Origin: Arthrobacter sp. FB24
GTDB taxonomy: Bacteria > Actinomycetota > Actinomycetes > Actinomycetales > Micrococcaceae
Length of the DNA: 64,000 bases
Assembly (NCBI RefSeq): GCF_000196235.1
Contig: NC_008541.1
Coordinates: 3,224,001 to 3,288,000 of the forward strand
Direction: 5' to 3'
The notes under the pieces were generated by a model. The model searched no databases and had not been told where the DNA came from. It saw only the letters and a program-made list of their open reading frames with translations. Positions 46,177 through 56,489 of the stretch are shown in pieces (the stretch's first letter is position 1; every line of letters begins with the position of its first letter). A program made the position numbers and the translations under genes.

Positions 46177-46252
46177 GAGAGCGTTGCGCCAAAACCCGCC
46201 AAAAGTGAGAGAGGATCAGTCTTAAACCTGTAGGGAATGAGAGAGCGTCTGG
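46173..46252 (+). repeat. 32-bp repeat cluster B (about 2.5 copies)
   Basis: A full unit at 46173-46204 (GTGAGAGAGCG core), a degenerate unit 46205-46236 (GTGAGAGAGGATC), and a partial unit from 46237 (ATGAGAGAGCGTCTGG), all in 32-base register. The unit supplies the stop codon of the endonuclease-like gene, and the 3' part encodes the C-terminal residues QTLSHS of the opposing DUF2306 gene. Confidence 0.9.
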
Positions 46253-46731
46253 TCCTTTGCTTTGGCTGCCACCCCGGTACTGCCACCGCGCTTGAGTGAA
46301 ACGAACATCACCGCCACGCTCAGCACCACCAGCCCGGCAACGTACGCCGCGGAGGCCGGGTCCTCGGCAAGAAGTTGCGGGATGGCCCGTCCCGGCACCG
46401 CGACGGCGAAAATGAACGCCACGGAGATACCGATATAGCTACCCACCATGTTTCCCAGGTGCGACGGAACGTTGCCGCGAATTGCACTCACAAGGCCGAG
46501 GGTAACGGTCACGATGGTGAAGGCGGACAGCCCGTGCAGCCAGGTGAAATGTCCGGCGGTCACAATCCAGAAACTGCTGAAGCAGACGTAGTACATGGCT
46601 GCCACCCACAGGTAGCCCATCGTGCGGTGGATGCGGTCGCGTCGACGGCGAAGTATTTGAAAGGGGCCAATGACGAGGACGAACAACGCTGCGATCACAT
46701 GACTGACAAGCAGTACATTCCAGTGCTCCAT
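46222..46731 (-). CDS. DUF2306 family membrane protein
   Basis: 169 aa with about four membrane helices (5-22, 39-60, 64-88, 98-116, 128-148). The second-helix region IHRTMGYLWVAAMY and the HGLSAFTIVTV segment fit DUF2306. The last residues (DQTLSHSLQV) are encoded by the 32-bp repeat. ATG 46731 has AAGG upstream. Divergent from the MerR gene with shared ACTATCC/GGATAGT boxes; the MerR protein probably controls it. Transport or sensing role unknown. Confidence 0.8.
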   Translation of the reverse strand: MEHWNVLLVSHVIAALFVLVIGPFQILRRRRDRIHRTMGYLWVAAMYYVCFSSFWIVTAGHFTWLHGLSAFTIVTVTLGLVSAIRGNVPSHLGNMVGSYIGISVAFIFAVAVPGRAIPQLLAEDPASAAYVAGLVVLSVAVMFVSLKRGGSTGVAAKAKDQTLSHSLQV

Positions 46732-46738
46732 AGCCTTA

Positions 46739-46796
46739 GGATAGAGCCACTATCCAGGCATGTACATCAGGATAGTCGGCGCCGGATCCACTATCC
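46739..46796. promoter_or_regulatory. Multiple ACTATCC/GGATAGT boxes between DUF2306 and MerR genes
   Basis: GGATAG (46739-46744), CTATCC (46750-46755), GGATAG (46770-46775) and CTATCC (46791-46796) alternate; ACTATCC at 46749 and 46790 and GGATAGT at 46770 are spaced about two helical turns apart (starts 21 and 20 bases apart). This is a likely binding array for the MerR-type regulator that lies beside it, controlling both divergent genes. Confidence 0.65.
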
Positions 46797-46830
46797 AATG
46801 GACCCAAGCCTCGAACCCAAGAAGGCGCGG

Positions 46831-47454
46831 ATGCAGCTCAAGGAACTCAGTGAGCGGTCGGGGGTCTCGGCCGCCAGCATCAAGTATTACCTGCGTGAGG
46901 GCCTGTTGCCCGCCGGGGCGGCCGTCCACCCAACCCGCGCGCAGTATTCAGCGCGGCACGTCGAGCGACTCGAATTGATCCAGGCGCTCCGCCGGATAGT
47001 CGGACTGACCATCGAACAGATCCGCGGTCTGCTCAGAATGGCCGACGACGGCGCACCGCGGCTTGACCTGTTGGCGGCAGTCCAGCGCGTGGTGCTGGAG
47101 CTGGACAGCTACGCCACAACGGGTGGCGGCGTCGGCACACCGGCGGCTGACGCCGTCGTACGTCTTCGGGGCTGGCCCGATGCCCAGAGCGACGCCCGGA
47201 ACGCGCTCAATGCGCATGTCGAGTTGATGGAAAGCCTCAACATCCGTGTCTCACCTGAGGTGCTGGACACGTACAGCAAGGCTATGGATGACGTCGCCGG
47301 GATCGATATCGCGGCCACGACGGCGCCGGACAGCGTCGACCAGCTTATTCTCACTGCCGCAGTCGGGATGCACATGCACAGCCGGCTGCTGCTCAGGCTC
47401 CTGGCGCTTGCACAGGCCAGCCACGCCATCCGCAGATATGAAAATGACGTTTAA
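46831..47454 (+). CDS. MerR-family transcriptional regulator
   Basis: 207 aa. N-terminal winged HTH of MerR type: MQLKELSERSGVSAASIKYY, then the second helix pair with EIEQIRGLLRM-like IEQIRGLLR. The C-terminal 130 residues are helical with no metal-binding Cys motif, so it is an effector type different from heavy-metal MerR. ATG 46831 is chosen because AGAAGG lies eight bases upstream; ATG 46798 would add 11 residues and abut the operator. Divergent from the DUF2306 gene. Confidence 0.85.
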   Translation: MQLKELSERSGVSAASIKYYLREGLLPAGAAVHPTRAQYSARHVERLELIQALRRIVGLTIEQIRGLLRMADDGAPRLDLLAAVQRVVLELDSYATTGGGVGTPAADAVVRLRGWPDAQSDARNALNAHVELMESLNIRVSPEVLDTYSKAMDDVAGIDIAATTAPDSVDQLILTAAVGMHMHSRLLLRLLALAQASHAIRRYENDV

Positions 47455-47455
47455 G

Positions 47456-47493
47456 CGCGACGCTCCCCCACCGGAAGTGAGAGAGCGTCGCGC
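47456..47493 (+). terminator. Hairpin at the MerR 3' end, partly built from a repeat unit
   Basis: GCGCGACGCTC (47456-47466) pairs perfectly with GAGCGTCGCGC (47483-47493), 11 bp with a 16-nt loop. The right arm lies inside the first unit of repeat cluster C and the left arm looks like an inverted partial unit. It starts just after the MerR stop codon. No T-run follows. Confidence 0.5.
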
Positions 47494-47602
47494 CAAAACC
47501 CACCAAAAGTGAGAGAGCGGCGCCAAAACCCACCAAAAGTGAGAGAGCGTCGCGCCAAAACCCACCAAAAGTGAGAGAGCGTCGCGGGGAAAGCGGGAGG
47601 GC
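47477..47602 (+). repeat. 32-bp repeat cluster C (4 copies)
   Basis: Units at 47477-47508 (32 bp), 47509-47538 (30 bp, missing TC), 47539-47570 (32 bp) and 47571-47602 (32 bp, divergent second half). The first three are nearly identical, core GTGAGAGAGCG and CCAAAACCCACCAAAA. The cluster ends exactly at the ino1 stop codon (47603) and lies between convergent MerR and ino1 genes. Confidence 0.92.
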
Positions 47603-48688
47603 TTAGCGCTCCAGGTCTCCGCGGATGAAGGCCTCAACCTTTTCACGGGCGAGGTCGTCGTTGAACTGTTCCGGCGGGGACTTCATGAAGTAGCTGGACG
47701 CCGAGAGCAGCGGGCCGCCGATACCGCGGTCCAGGCCGATCTTGGCCGCGCGGATGGCGTCGATGATCACGCCGGCGGAGTTGGGTGAGTCCCAGACCTC
47801 CAGCTTGTATTCGAGCGACACCGGGGCGTCACCGAAGTTGCGTCCTTCGAGGCGCACGAAGGCCCACTTGCGGTCATCGAGCCACTGGACGTAGTCGGAC
47901 GGGCCGATGTGCACGTCCTTGGCGGCCAGTTCAGCTTCGACGTTGGACGTGACGGCCTGGGTCTTGGAGATCTTCTTGGACTCGAGGCGGTCGCGCTCCA
48001 GCATGTTCTTGAAGTCCATGTTGCCGCCGACGTTCAGCTGGTAGGTGCGGTCCAGCGTGACGCCGCGGTCTTCGAAGAGCTTGGCCATGACGCGGTGCGT
48101 GATGGTGGCACCGATCTGGCTCTTGATGTCGTCGCCCACGATCGGGACACCGGCGGCCGTGAACTTGTCCGCCCACTCCTTGGTTCCGGCGATGAAGACG
48201 GGCAGGGCGTTGACGAAGGCCACGCCGGCGTCGATTGCGGCCTGTGCGTAGAATTCGGCGGCTTCCTGCGATCCAACGGGCAGGTAGCAGACCATGACGT
48301 CAACCTTGGCGTCCTTCAGTGCCTGGACAACATCGACCGGCTCTGACGGGGACTGCTCAATGGTCTCAAGGTAGTACTTGCCGAGGCCGTCCAGGGTGGG
48401 GCCGCGCTGGACCGTTACGCCGGTGGGCGGGACGTCGGCGATCTTGATGGTGTTGTTTTCGCTGGCCAGGATGGCGTCGGCCAGGTCAACGCCGACCTTC
48501 TTGCCGTCGACATCGAAGGCTGCAACGAATTCAACATCGTTGACGTGGTACTTGCCGAACTCCACGTGCATCAGACCGGGAATCGTGGCCTGGGGGTCGG
48601 CATCCCGGTAGTAGTGGACACCCTGGACCAGGGACGCGGCGCAGTTACCCACACCGACGATGGCAACACGAATCGGATTTGAAGACAC
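47603..48688 (-). CDS. ino1: Inositol-3-phosphate synthase
   Basis: 361 aa. NAD-binding start [17 protein letters not shown], the motifs [14 protein letters not shown] and [18 protein letters not shown] (about 200-217), and [12 protein letters not shown]. Converts glucose 6-phosphate to inositol 3-phosphate, precursor of mycothiol and phosphatidylinositol. GTG 48688 has AAAGGAG six bases upstream, strongly favoured over upstream starts. The short actinobacterial form fits. MshA at 41914-43179 uses the product. Confidence 0.95.
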   Translation of the reverse strand: MSSNPIRVAIVGVGNCAASLVQGVHYYRDADPQATIPGLMHVEFGKYHVNDVEFVAAFDVDGKKVGVDLADAILASENNTIKIADVPPTGVTVQRGPTLDGLGKYYLETIEQSPSEPVDVVQALKDAKVDVMVCYLPVGSQEAAEFYAQAAIDAGVAFVNALPVFIAGTKEWADKFTAAGVPIVGDDIKSQIGATITHRVMAKLFEDRGVTLDRTYQLNVGGNMDFKNMLERDRLESKKISKTQAVTSNVEAELAAKDVHIGPSDYVQWLDDRKWAFVRLEGRNFGDAPVSLEYKLEVWDSPNSAGVIIDAIRAAKIGLDRGIGGPLLSASSYFMKSPPEQFNDDLAREKVEAFIRGDLER

Positions 48689-48887
48689 GGAACTCCTTTG
48701 AGAACAAACTTCAGTGCCCGGCGCGGCAGCGCTCTGATGAGCGACGGCGGCTGATGGGCACGGCGCCATTGGGCGCCCTTGCATTGTAGCCAACCCCGCC
48801 GGGGCCGGAGTTGTTCCCGGCCCCGGCTTTATGACATGGACGGTTCTGTTACGCGGCCCTGATACGCGTCGGCCCTGTTAGGGCGCG

Positions 48888-49925
48888 CTACTTCTGCGCC
48901 CAGAGGTTGATGTCGGATTCGACGGCGAACTCGTCGATCGCCTTCAGCTCCTCCTGCGAGAACGCCAGGTTGTTGATGGCGGACAGGGTGTCCTCCAACT
49001 GTTTGACGCTGGACGCGCCCACCAGCGCGGACGTCACGGGTGAGCCCTTGGGCTGGTCGCGGAGGATCCAGGCGATGGCCATCTGCGCGAGCGACTGGCC
49101 GCGGCCTGCGGCGATATTGTTGAGCGCGCGCACCCGGTCCAGCTTGTCCTCGGTGAGCGCCGATTCAGACAGGAACCGTTCCTTGGCTGCACGCGAATCG
49201 GCCGGGACGCCGTTCAGGTAGCGGTCCGTCAGCATGCCCTGTGCCAGCGGGGAGAACGCAATGGAACCCGCGCCCACCTGGTCCAGCGCCTCGTAGAGGT
49301 TCGGTGCGCCGTCTTCGGTCCAGCGGTTCAGCATGGAGTAGCTGGGCTGGTGGATGAGCAGCGGGGTGCCGAGCTCCTTCAGGATCCGGGCGGCCTCGAT
49401 GGTCTGTTCCGGGGTGTAGGAGGAGATGCCTGCATAGAGTGCCTTCCCGGAGCGGACGGCGTAGTCCAGCGCACCCATGGTCTCTTCCATGGGCGTTTCA
49501 GGGTCCGGGCGGTGGCTGTAGAAGATGTCCACGTAGTCCAGGCCCATGCGCTGCAGCGACTGGTCCAGGCTGGAGATCAGGTATTTGCGGGAGCCCCACT
49601 CGCCGTACGGGCCCGGCCACATGTAGTAACCGGCCTTCGTGGAGATGACCAGCTCGTCGCGGTACGGCTTGAAGTCGTCCTGCAGGTGGCGGCCGAAGTT
49701 AGTTTCTGCGGAGCCGTCCGGCGGGCCGTAGTTGTTCGCCAGGTCAAAGTGGTTGACGCCCAGGTCGAAGGCGCGGCGGAGGATGGCGCGCTGCTCGTCG
49801 AAGCGCTTATCGTCGCCGAAGTTGTGCCAGAGCCCCAGGGAGATCGCCGGAAGCTTCAGGCCGCTGCGTCCGACGCGGCGGTAGGGCATGGATTCATAGC
49901 GGTTCTCCGCTGCAGAATAAGTCAT
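48888..49925 (-). CDS. Aldo/keto reductase (YghZ-like)
   Basis: 345 aa. NADPH-dependent aldo/keto reductase fold with LGLWHNFGDD near 30, Asp-Tyr active site in FDLANNYGPPDGSAE (about 60-75), the long family-specific insertion YYMWPGPYGEWGSRKYL and VDIFYSHRPDPETPMEETMGAL split around 135-155. This insertion matches YghZ-type (L-glyceraldehyde 3-phosphate reductase) enzymes. ATG 49925 is chosen; the longer frame has no ribosome-binding site. The physiological substrate is uncertain. Confidence 0.9.
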   Translation of the reverse strand: MTYSAAENRYESMPYRRVGRSGLKLPAISLGLWHNFGDDKRFDEQRAILRRAFDLGVNHFDLANNYGPPDGSAETNFGRHLQDDFKPYRDELVISTKAGYYMWPGPYGEWGSRKYLISSLDQSLQRMGLDYVDIFYSHRPDPETPMEETMGALDYAVRSGKALYAGISSYTPEQTIEAARILKELGTPLLIHQPSYSMLNRWTEDGAPNLYEALDQVGAGSIAFSPLAQGMLTDRYLNGVPADSRAAKERFLSESALTEDKLDRVRALNNIAAGRGQSLAQMAIAWILRDQPKGSPVTSALVGASSVKQLEDTLSAINNLAFSQEELKAIDEFAVESDINLWAQK

Positions 49926-50030
49926 ACCTGCAATCCTGCCAGCTGTGACGCAGGCTACAGCCAACAAATCCGTTGTTACGCCGCGGGCTGACACAAATAG
50001 CCCGCGGCGCAGCAACAGCAATCAAGCGGG

Positions 50031-51785
50031 TCAGGCCCTCACGATGACGGCACTCCACGGCGCCAGCAAGAGCGAGCCGCCGTCGGGCACTGATGCCTCG
50101 TCGGTGGAAAGCAACACTGATCCGGCCGCATCTTCGAGCTTTACCGTCTGTTCGGAGAAGTTCAGCGCCACCAGCACGTCTCCACGCCGGAACCGCAGCC
50201 ACCCCTCCTCTTCGCTGTAGTCCACCGCGGTGTCCGTGAAGCCCAGCCCCGCAAGTTCCGGGGTGGAACGGCGGAGCGCCGTCAGGGTCCGGTAGAGGTC
50301 CAGGAGGCGGGCATGGTCACCCTCGGTGGCCTCGGCCCAGTTCAGTTTCGAACGGTTGAAGGTCTCCGGATCCTGGGGATCAGGTACGACGGCGGGATCC
50401 CACCCCATGCGTTCGAACTCCTTGATACGGCCTTCCGCCGTCGCCTTGCCCAGCTCCGGCTCGGGGTGGGAGGTGAAGAACTGCCACGGCGTGGTGGCGC
50501 CGTATTCCTCCCCCATAAAGAGCATGGGCGTGAACGGGGACGTCAGCGTGAGGACGGCCGCCACGGCCAACCGGCCGTAGGACAGCGACTGGGAAAGCCT
50601 GTCGCCGGTGGCGCGGTTGCCGATCTGGTCGTGGTTCTGGCTGCACACCACCAGGGCTGCGGGGTGCACCAGCCCGGTGTTAATGGGCCGCCCGTGGTGC
50701 CGGCCGCGGAAGCTGGAGTAGCTGCCGTCGTGGAAGAACCCGTCGCGCAGCACCTTGGCCAGGGCGCCCAGCGAATCGAAGTCGCTGTAGTACCCCTCCG
50801 TCTCGCCGCTGATGTTCACGTGGACGGCGTGGTGGAAGTCGTCGCTCCACTGGCCCTCCAGTCCGTACCCGTTGACGTCGCGGGGGTACAGCAGGCGGGG
50901 GTTGTTGAGGTCCGACTCCGCGATCATGGTGATCGGGCGGCCGGTTTCCGCGGCCACAGTGTCGCCCAGGGCACCGAACTCCTCCAGGAGGTGGACCGCC
51001 CGCTCGTCCTTGAAGGCGTGCACGGCGTCGATCCGCAGCCCGTCGACGTGGTAGTCCCTGAGCCACATGGCTGCGTTGTCCAGGATGTAGCGGCGGACCT
51101 CGTCTGATCCGTTGCCGTCCAGGTTCACCGAGTCGCCCCAGGTGTTCCCTTCGCCGGACTTCAAGTAGGGCCCGAACTTCGGCAGATAGTTTCCGCTGGG
51201 ACCGAGGTGGTTGTACACGACGTCCTGGATGACGCCCAGGCCTGCGCCGTGGGCGGCGTCCACGAAACGCTGGTAAGCGGCAGGGCCGCCGTAGCCCTCA
51301 TGGACGGTGTACCAGAGGACCCCGTCGTAGCCCCAGTTGTGGGTGCCGTTGAAGCCGTTGACGGGCAGGAGTTCCACGAAGTCGACGCCGAGGTCCTTGA
51401 GGTAGCCCAGCTTTCCGGCTGCGGCTTCCAGGGTGCCCTCCGGCGTGAACGTGCCAATGTGCAGTTCGTAGATGACGGCACCCTGCAGCTCCCGGCCCGC
51501 CCAGTTCCCGTCGGCCCACGCGTGGGCGGCGGGGTCGAAGGTGCGGGACAGAGAGTGCACGCCGGCCGGCTGGCGGCGGGACCGGGGATCCGGCAAGGGG
51601 GTGGTGTCCGTCCCCGGCAGGTAGCCGTAGTCCACCTCTCCCCCGGCCGGGGCGTCCGAGGCCGTCCACCAGCCGTCGCCGCGCTGGCTCATGGGGTATT
51701 CAGAGCCGTCGGCCAACAACGTGATGGCAGTGACCTCCGGGGCCCAGATGTCGAAGCGTCCGCTTCCGCTTGCGGGGTGGGTCAT
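50031..51785 (-). CDS. treZ: Malto-oligosyltrehalose trehalohydrolase
   Basis: 584 aa GH13. N-terminal E-set-like domain ([14 protein letters not shown]), then the GH13 barrel with the nucleophile Asp in [14 protein letters not shown] and the acid Glu in [10 protein letters not shown], and the late QNHDQIGNR motif. Releases trehalose from maltooligosyl-trehalose. ATG 51785 overlaps the treY stop as ATGA. Last gene of glgX-treY-treZ. Confidence 0.96.
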   Translation of the reverse strand: MTHPASGSGRFDIWAPEVTAITLLADGSEYPMSQRGDGWWTASDAPAGGEVDYGYLPGTDTTPLPDPRSRRQPAGVHSLSRTFDPAAHAWADGNWAGRELQGAVIYELHIGTFTPEGTLEAAAGKLGYLKDLGVDFVELLPVNGFNGTHNWGYDGVLWYTVHEGYGGPAAYQRFVDAAHGAGLGVIQDVVYNHLGPSGNYLPKFGPYLKSGEGNTWGDSVNLDGNGSDEVRRYILDNAAMWLRDYHVDGLRIDAVHAFKDERAVHLLEEFGALGDTVAAETGRPITMIAESDLNNPRLLYPRDVNGYGLEGQWSDDFHHAVHVNISGETEGYYSDFDSLGALAKVLRDGFFHDGSYSSFRGRHHGRPINTGLVHPAALVVCSQNHDQIGNRATGDRLSQSLSYGRLAVAAVLTLTSPFTPMLFMGEEYGATTPWQFFTSHPEPELGKATAEGRIKEFERMGWDPAVVPDPQDPETFNRSKLNWAEATEGDHARLLDLYRTLTALRRSTPELAGLGFTDTAVDYSEEEGWLRFRRGDVLVALNFSEQTVKLEDAAGSVLLSTDEASVPDGGSLLLAPWSAVIVRA

Positions 51786-54145
51786 CCGTGGTTCTCCGTT
51801 CCGTCGGTGCCAGCCGGGCCAGCTGGAACAAGCAGTGCAACCGGGTAGCTTGCCAGGATGTCCGCGACCGGTACCGGCCCGGGTCCGAAGCTGGTGCCCG
51901 TGAGTTCGTCCGTCATTTCCGCCGGCAATGCCACCGACGTGTCCCGCCACCCGCCGGACTGTTCCAGCCGGCGCGGCAGCCTCGTGGCCAGCGTCAGAGC
52001 GCCCGCAGCCTCACCGGCTCCGCGGCTGAACGCCACGAGGTGCGCCGCGGCCGGCCCGGACGCGGTGACCGCCGTGTAGGCGGTGAAAAGCTCGGGCCGG
52101 TCGCGCCTGAGCCGGAGTGCCCGCGAAGTCACCAGCAGCTTGGCGGCGTCGTCCTGGTACGACGCCGGACGCTCGCCGGAGTCGAGTGCCGCCAGCGACT
52201 TACGCCGCTCGGCAAAGTCGACAGTCCGGCGGTTGTCAGGGTCGGTGAGGGAACGGTCCCAGAACTCGGTGCCCTGGTACACGTCCGGTACGCCCGGCAT
52301 GGTCAGCTGCACGAGTTTCGCGGACAGCGCGTTCGCCGCGCCGTACGGTTCCAGGAGCGCCACGAAGGCCTCCAGTTCCGCACGGACTTCCGGGTTGTCG
52401 AACGCGGCGTCGACGGCGGCGGCCAGCTTCTGCTCGAACGCTTCGTTCGGGTCCAGCCAGTCGGTCGAATTGCCGGCCTCCCGGGCGGCCTTGGTGGCGT
52501 ACTGCTGGAGTCGCTCACGGGACGCCGGCCACGCGCCGGCGATGGCCTGCCACAGGAGGCTGGCCAGCGGCCCGTCGGGCAGCGGCACAAGTTCCTGCAG
52601 CTTGGTCAGCACCTTGTCCCATTCCGCCACGAACTCGGAAATCACGGAGATCCGGGCCCGGGTGTCCTCGCTGCGTTTGGTGTCGTGAGTGCTCAGCGTG
52701 GTCATGGACAACGGCAGTTCGGCTTCCCGCCGCGCCATCCGCTGGTGGAACTCGGCCGGGTCGAGGGCGAACTCGGTGGGGTCGGCGCCCACCTCCGTCA
52801 GTGTGCCCAGCCGGGTGTAGCGGAAGAACGCTGTGTCCTCCACGCCCTTGGCCATCACCATGCCGGAGGTCTGCTGGAACCGCTGTGCCAGCGCCGAGCC
52901 GGCGTCCAGCAGCAGCGGCTGCAGCAGTTCGATGGCCGCAGCGAGGTCCGGCCGGTTCCGTGCGGCGAGGCTGCAGGCTTCCCTGAGGACTTCCTCGCCG
53001 TACGGCAGGTAGGTCCGATAGACGGGAAAGGAAGCGATGATCTCGGAGATCGCGTCGGCTGCGAGTTCGGTATCCAGCGCCGTCCCGGCTAGTTCTGTCC
53101 CGGCCGGAATGAGCCTTCCCAGCCGGAGGATCTCGGAGTGCAGGATGCCGTCGGTGATCCGGCGTTTGGTTCCGCGGATCATTTCCTCATAGTCTGCGGG
53201 TTCTCCGCCGCGGAGCCTGCCGTCGAGCTGGTCCAGGGCCGTCTGCGCCGAGGCGTCGACGAAGAGGCGGTCCACGTCAGCCAAGGCGTCGTAGCCGGTG
53301 GTGCCTTCGCATTCGAAGGAAGCCGGCAGCTCCTCCCCCGGTTCCAGGATCTTCTCGATCAGCAAGTAGCTGCCGCCGGTGGCTTCGCGGAGCCGCCGGA
53401 GGTAGCCCTCGGGGTCAGCGAGCCCGTCCGGGTGGTCGATCCGCAGCCCGTCCGCCAGACCTTCGCGGAACCAGCGGATCACTTCAGCATGGGCTTCGTC
53501 GAACACCCGGGGAACTTCCACCCGGACGCCGGCCAGAGTATTCACGGCGAAGAAACGTCGGTAGTTGAGGTCCGTATCCGCGCGGCGCCAGCCCACCAGT
53601 TCGTAGTTCTGGCGGGCGTGGACGTCACGGGGGTCATCGCCGTCGCCAAAGCTGCCCTCGGCAAGCGGGAACCGGTGGTCGTAGTAGCGGAGTTCGCCGT
53701 CGCGGATCTCCAGCTTGTCCAGGTCGTCATCGCTCCCCAGCACTGGGAGCCGGACCCGTCCGCCGCCGAAGTCCCAGTCGACGTCGAACGCCTCGGCGTA
53801 AGGGGACTTCCGGCCCTCCTTGAGCAGGGACCACCACCAGGGGTTCTGGTATGGCGACGCGACCCCGACGTGGTTGGGCACAATGTCCACGAGGACGCCC
53901 ATGCCGGCGGCGCGGGCCGCCCGGGACACCGCTGCGAGGCCCTCGGGGCCGCCGCGGTCGGCGTCCACCGTGGACGGGTCGGTGACGTCGTAGCCGTGGT
54001 CTGATCCTTTTTCCGCCGTCAGGATCGGGGACAGGTAGATCCAGTCCACGCCCAGCGATTTCAGGTAAGGGACCTCGGCGGCAGCGTCCTGGAGCGTGAA
54101 GGACGGGCGGATCTGGAGGCGGTATGTGGAGACAGGGGTCCTCAT
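51782..54145 (-). CDS. treY: Malto-oligosyltrehalose synthase
   Basis: 787 aa GH13. Begins [17 protein letters not shown], with nucleophile region [13 protein letters not shown] (about 231-243), acid Glu in [13 protein letters not shown] (about 259-271) and the late motif [12 protein letters not shown]. Turns the reducing end of maltodextrins into an alpha,alpha-1,1 linkage. The start 54145 overlaps the glgX stop (ATGA). Works with TreZ and the debranching enzyme upstream. Confidence 0.96.
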   Translation of the reverse strand: MRTPVSTYRLQIRPSFTLQDAAAEVPYLKSLGVDWIYLSPILTAEKGSDHGYDVTDPSTVDADRGGPEGLAAVSRAARAAGMGVLVDIVPNHVGVASPYQNPWWWSLLKEGRKSPYAEAFDVDWDFGGGRVRLPVLGSDDDLDKLEIRDGELRYYDHRFPLAEGSFGDGDDPRDVHARQNYELVGWRRADTDLNYRRFFAVNTLAGVRVEVPRVFDEAHAEVIRWFREGLADGLRIDHPDGLADPEGYLRRLREATGGSYLLIEKILEPGEELPASFECEGTTGYDALADVDRLFVDASAQTALDQLDGRLRGGEPADYEEMIRGTKRRITDGILHSEILRLGRLIPAGTELAGTALDTELAADAISEIIASFPVYRTYLPYGEEVLREACSLAARNRPDLAAAIELLQPLLLDAGSALAQRFQQTSGMVMAKGVEDTAFFRYTRLGTLTEVGADPTEFALDPAEFHQRMARREAELPLSMTTLSTHDTKRSEDTRARISVISEFVAEWDKVLTKLQELVPLPDGPLASLLWQAIAGAWPASRERLQQYATKAAREAGNSTDWLDPNEAFEQKLAAAVDAAFDNPEVRAELEAFVALLEPYGAANALSAKLVQLTMPGVPDVYQGTEFWDRSLTDPDNRRTVDFAERRKSLAALDSGERPASYQDDAAKLLVTSRALRLRRDRPELFTAYTAVTASGPAAAHLVAFSRGAGEAAGALTLATRLPRRLEQSGGWRDTSVALPAEMTDELTGTSFGPGPVPVADILASYPVALLVPAGPAGTDGTENHG

Positions 54146-56397
54146 GAATCCTCCTGCCCCTTCGACCTGACCTTCTTGGTGTGCGGCGGCTCAGGGACAA
54201 TCGGCGTAGTCAGCGCCTCGGTTTCACTGGTAGTCGTCTGGGACAAGGCAGCGAGCGAAGCGGCCACTGAATGATCCGGTTCCACTTCGGGGGTGCTGTG
54301 GGCCCGCAGGACCACGAGGGACTTCGCATCGACGGGCAGCGATCCTCCCGCCTCCACTGGTTCAGTGTCGGCGTTATGTCCTGCGGTGTCGATGATGATG
54401 TCCCAGGCCGGAGCATATTCGTCGGAGGGCAGCGTGAACTTTACTTCGTCGTCGTGCGCATTGAAGTAGAGCACGAAGTTGACGTCCGTGATGCGGCGGC
54501 CGCGTTCGTCGCGGCCACGGATGCCGTCGCCGTTGAGGAACATGCCCACCGAGCGGCCGAAGCCGCTGTCCCAGTCTTCGGGTTTCATGGTGGAGCCGTC
54601 CACGTCCAGCCATTCGATGTCCGGAAGCCGTTCACCTTCGCCTCGCAGGACCGGCCTGCCATCGAAAAAGCGGCTGCGGCGGAAGGTGGGGTGCTTGTGC
54701 CGGAGGGCGTTGACGGCGGCGGTGAATTCCACCAGCGGCTGGTCCACCGCGTCCCAGTTGATCCAGGTCAGTTCGGAATCCTGGCAGTAGCCGTTGTTGT
54801 TGCCCTGCTGGGTGCGGCCCATCTCGTCGCCGTGCAGGATCATCGGCACGCCCTGCGAGAGCAACAGAGAGGCGATGAAGTTGCGCTGCTGCCGGGCGCG
54901 GAGGCCCAGGACCTTGGGGTCGTCGGTGGGGCCTTCGGCGCCGCAGTTCCAGGAGCGGTTGTGCGATTCGCCGTCGTTGTTGTCCTCGCCGTTGGCCTCG
55001 TTGTGCTTCTCGTTGTAGGACACCAGGTCGTGGAGCGTAAAGCCGTCGTGGGCGGTAACGAAGTTGATCGAGGCGACCGGACGGCGGCCGGAGTGCTCGT
55101 ACAGGTCGGCAGAGCCGGTGATCCTGGAAGCAAATTCACCCAAGGTGGCCGGTTCCCCACGCCAGAAATCGCGGACGGTGTCGCGGTACTTTCCGTTCCA
55201 TTCCGTCCACTGCGGCGGGAAGTTCCCCACCTGGTAGCCGCCGGGGCCAACGTCCCACGGCTCCGCAATCAGCTTGACCTGGGACACAACCGGGTCCTGC
55301 TGGATGAGTTCGAAGAAGGTGGACAGCTTGTCCACGTCATAGAATTCCCGGGCCAGGGTGGAGGCGAGGTCGAACCTGAAGCCGTCCACGTGCATTTCGG
55401 TGACCCAGTAGCGCAGGGAGTCCATCAGGAGCTGCAGGGAGTGGGGGTGCCGGACGTTGAGCGAGTTTCCTGTGCCCGTGTAGTCCATGTAGTGCTTCTC
55501 GTCGCCGTCCATGAGCCGGTAGTAGGCGGCGTTGTCGATGCCCTTGAAGGACAGGGTGGGCCCCAGGTGGTTTCCTTCGGCCGTGTGGTTGTAGACGACG
55601 TCGAGGATCACTTCGATGCCTGCCTGGTGCAGCGAGCGGACCATGGCCTTGAAGTCCTGGACCTGCTGGCCGGTGTCGCCGGTGGAACTGTAGCTGTTGT
55701 GCGGGGCGAAGAAGCCGATGGTGTTGTAGCCCCAGTAGTTGTTCAGGCCCTTGTCTTCGAGGATGCCGTCGTTGACGAACTGGTGTACAGGCATGAGTTC
55801 GATCGCGGTGATGCCCAGCTTTTGCAGGTGGGAGATAACCGAGGGGTGTGCAACGCCGGCGTAGGTGCCGCGCTGGTCTTCCGGAACCTCGGGGTGCAGC
55901 TGGGTCAGGCCCTTGACGTGGGCCTCGTAGATGACCGACTTGTGGTACGGCACGCGGGGCAGGTGGTCCCCGTCCCAGTCGAAGAACGGGTTGATCACCA
56001 CGCCCATCATCATGTGCGGGGCCGAATCGGCGTCGTTACGGGAATCGGGGTCGCCCATGTTGTAGGAGAAGAGCGCGGGGTCCCAGTCGATCTGGCCATG
56101 CACGGCCTTCGCGTAGGGATCCAGAAGCAGCTTGTTCGGATTGAACCGGTTGCCGGAGTCGGGGTCGTAGGGACCGTGGACGCGGTAACCGTATTTCTGT
56201 CCGGGCTGGATGTGCGGCAGGTAGCAGTGCCAGACGTAACCGTCGACTTCCAGGAGTTCGATCCGCGTCTCCCCGCCTTCGTCGTCGAAGAGGCACAGTT
56301 CAACCTTTTCGGCCCTTTCGCTAAAAAGCGCAAAGTTCGTGCCAGTGCCGTTAAAGGTGGCTCCCAGCGGGTATGCCGATCCGGGCCAGACTTCCAT
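54142..56397 (-). CDS. glgX: Glycogen debranching enzyme GlgX
   Basis: 751 aa GH13 isoamylase type. N-terminal CBM48-like domain ([19 protein letters not shown]), then the barrel with Asp in [15 protein letters not shown] (about 340), Glu in [16 protein letters not shown] and the late [13 protein letters not shown] motif. Removes alpha-1,6 branches of glycogen limit dextrins, giving the linear chains that TreY uses. ATG 56397 has GAGGAG upstream. First gene of the operon; the A+T-rich leader (56398-56480) probably holds the promoter. Confidence 0.96.
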   Translation of the reverse strand: MEVWPGSAYPLGATFNGTGTNFALFSERAEKVELCLFDDEGGETRIELLEVDGYVWHCYLPHIQPGQKYGYRVHGPYDPDSGNRFNPNKLLLDPYAKAVHGQIDWDPALFSYNMGDPDSRNDADSAPHMMMGVVINPFFDWDGDHLPRVPYHKSVIYEAHVKGLTQLHPEVPEDQRGTYAGVAHPSVISHLQKLGITAIELMPVHQFVNDGILEDKGLNNYWGYNTIGFFAPHNSYSSTGDTGQQVQDFKAMVRSLHQAGIEVILDVVYNHTAEGNHLGPTLSFKGIDNAAYYRLMDGDEKHYMDYTGTGNSLNVRHPHSLQLLMDSLRYWVTEMHVDGFRFDLASTLAREFYDVDKLSTFFELIQQDPVVSQVKLIAEPWDVGPGGYQVGNFPPQWTEWNGKYRDTVRDFWRGEPATLGEFASRITGSADLYEHSGRRPVASINFVTAHDGFTLHDLVSYNEKHNEANGEDNNDGESHNRSWNCGAEGPTDDPKVLGLRARQQRNFIASLLLSQGVPMILHGDEMGRTQQGNNNGYCQDSELTWINWDAVDQPLVEFTAAVNALRHKHPTFRRSRFFDGRPVLRGEGERLPDIEWLDVDGSTMKPEDWDSGFGRSVGMFLNGDGIRGRDERGRRITDVNFVLYFNAHDDEVKFTLPSDEYAPAWDIIIDTAGHNADTEPVEAGGSLPVDAKSLVVLRAHSTPEVEPDHSVAASLAALSQTTTSETEALTTPIVPEPPHTKKVRSKGQEDS

Positions 56398-56489
56398 GTG
56401 TTCTCCTCGTGCGTAACGAATAAATCTCTAGACAGACTACTAGTAAGTAGGTTTAGTAATTGTTTGTTGCCGCGGTTTACGCAGAATGA

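Noticed and set aside
44941..47602. Insertion sequence or composite transposon
   Set aside because: No transposase or integrase gene and no target-site duplication could be seen; the flanking repeats are tandem clusters, not single terminal inverted repeats.
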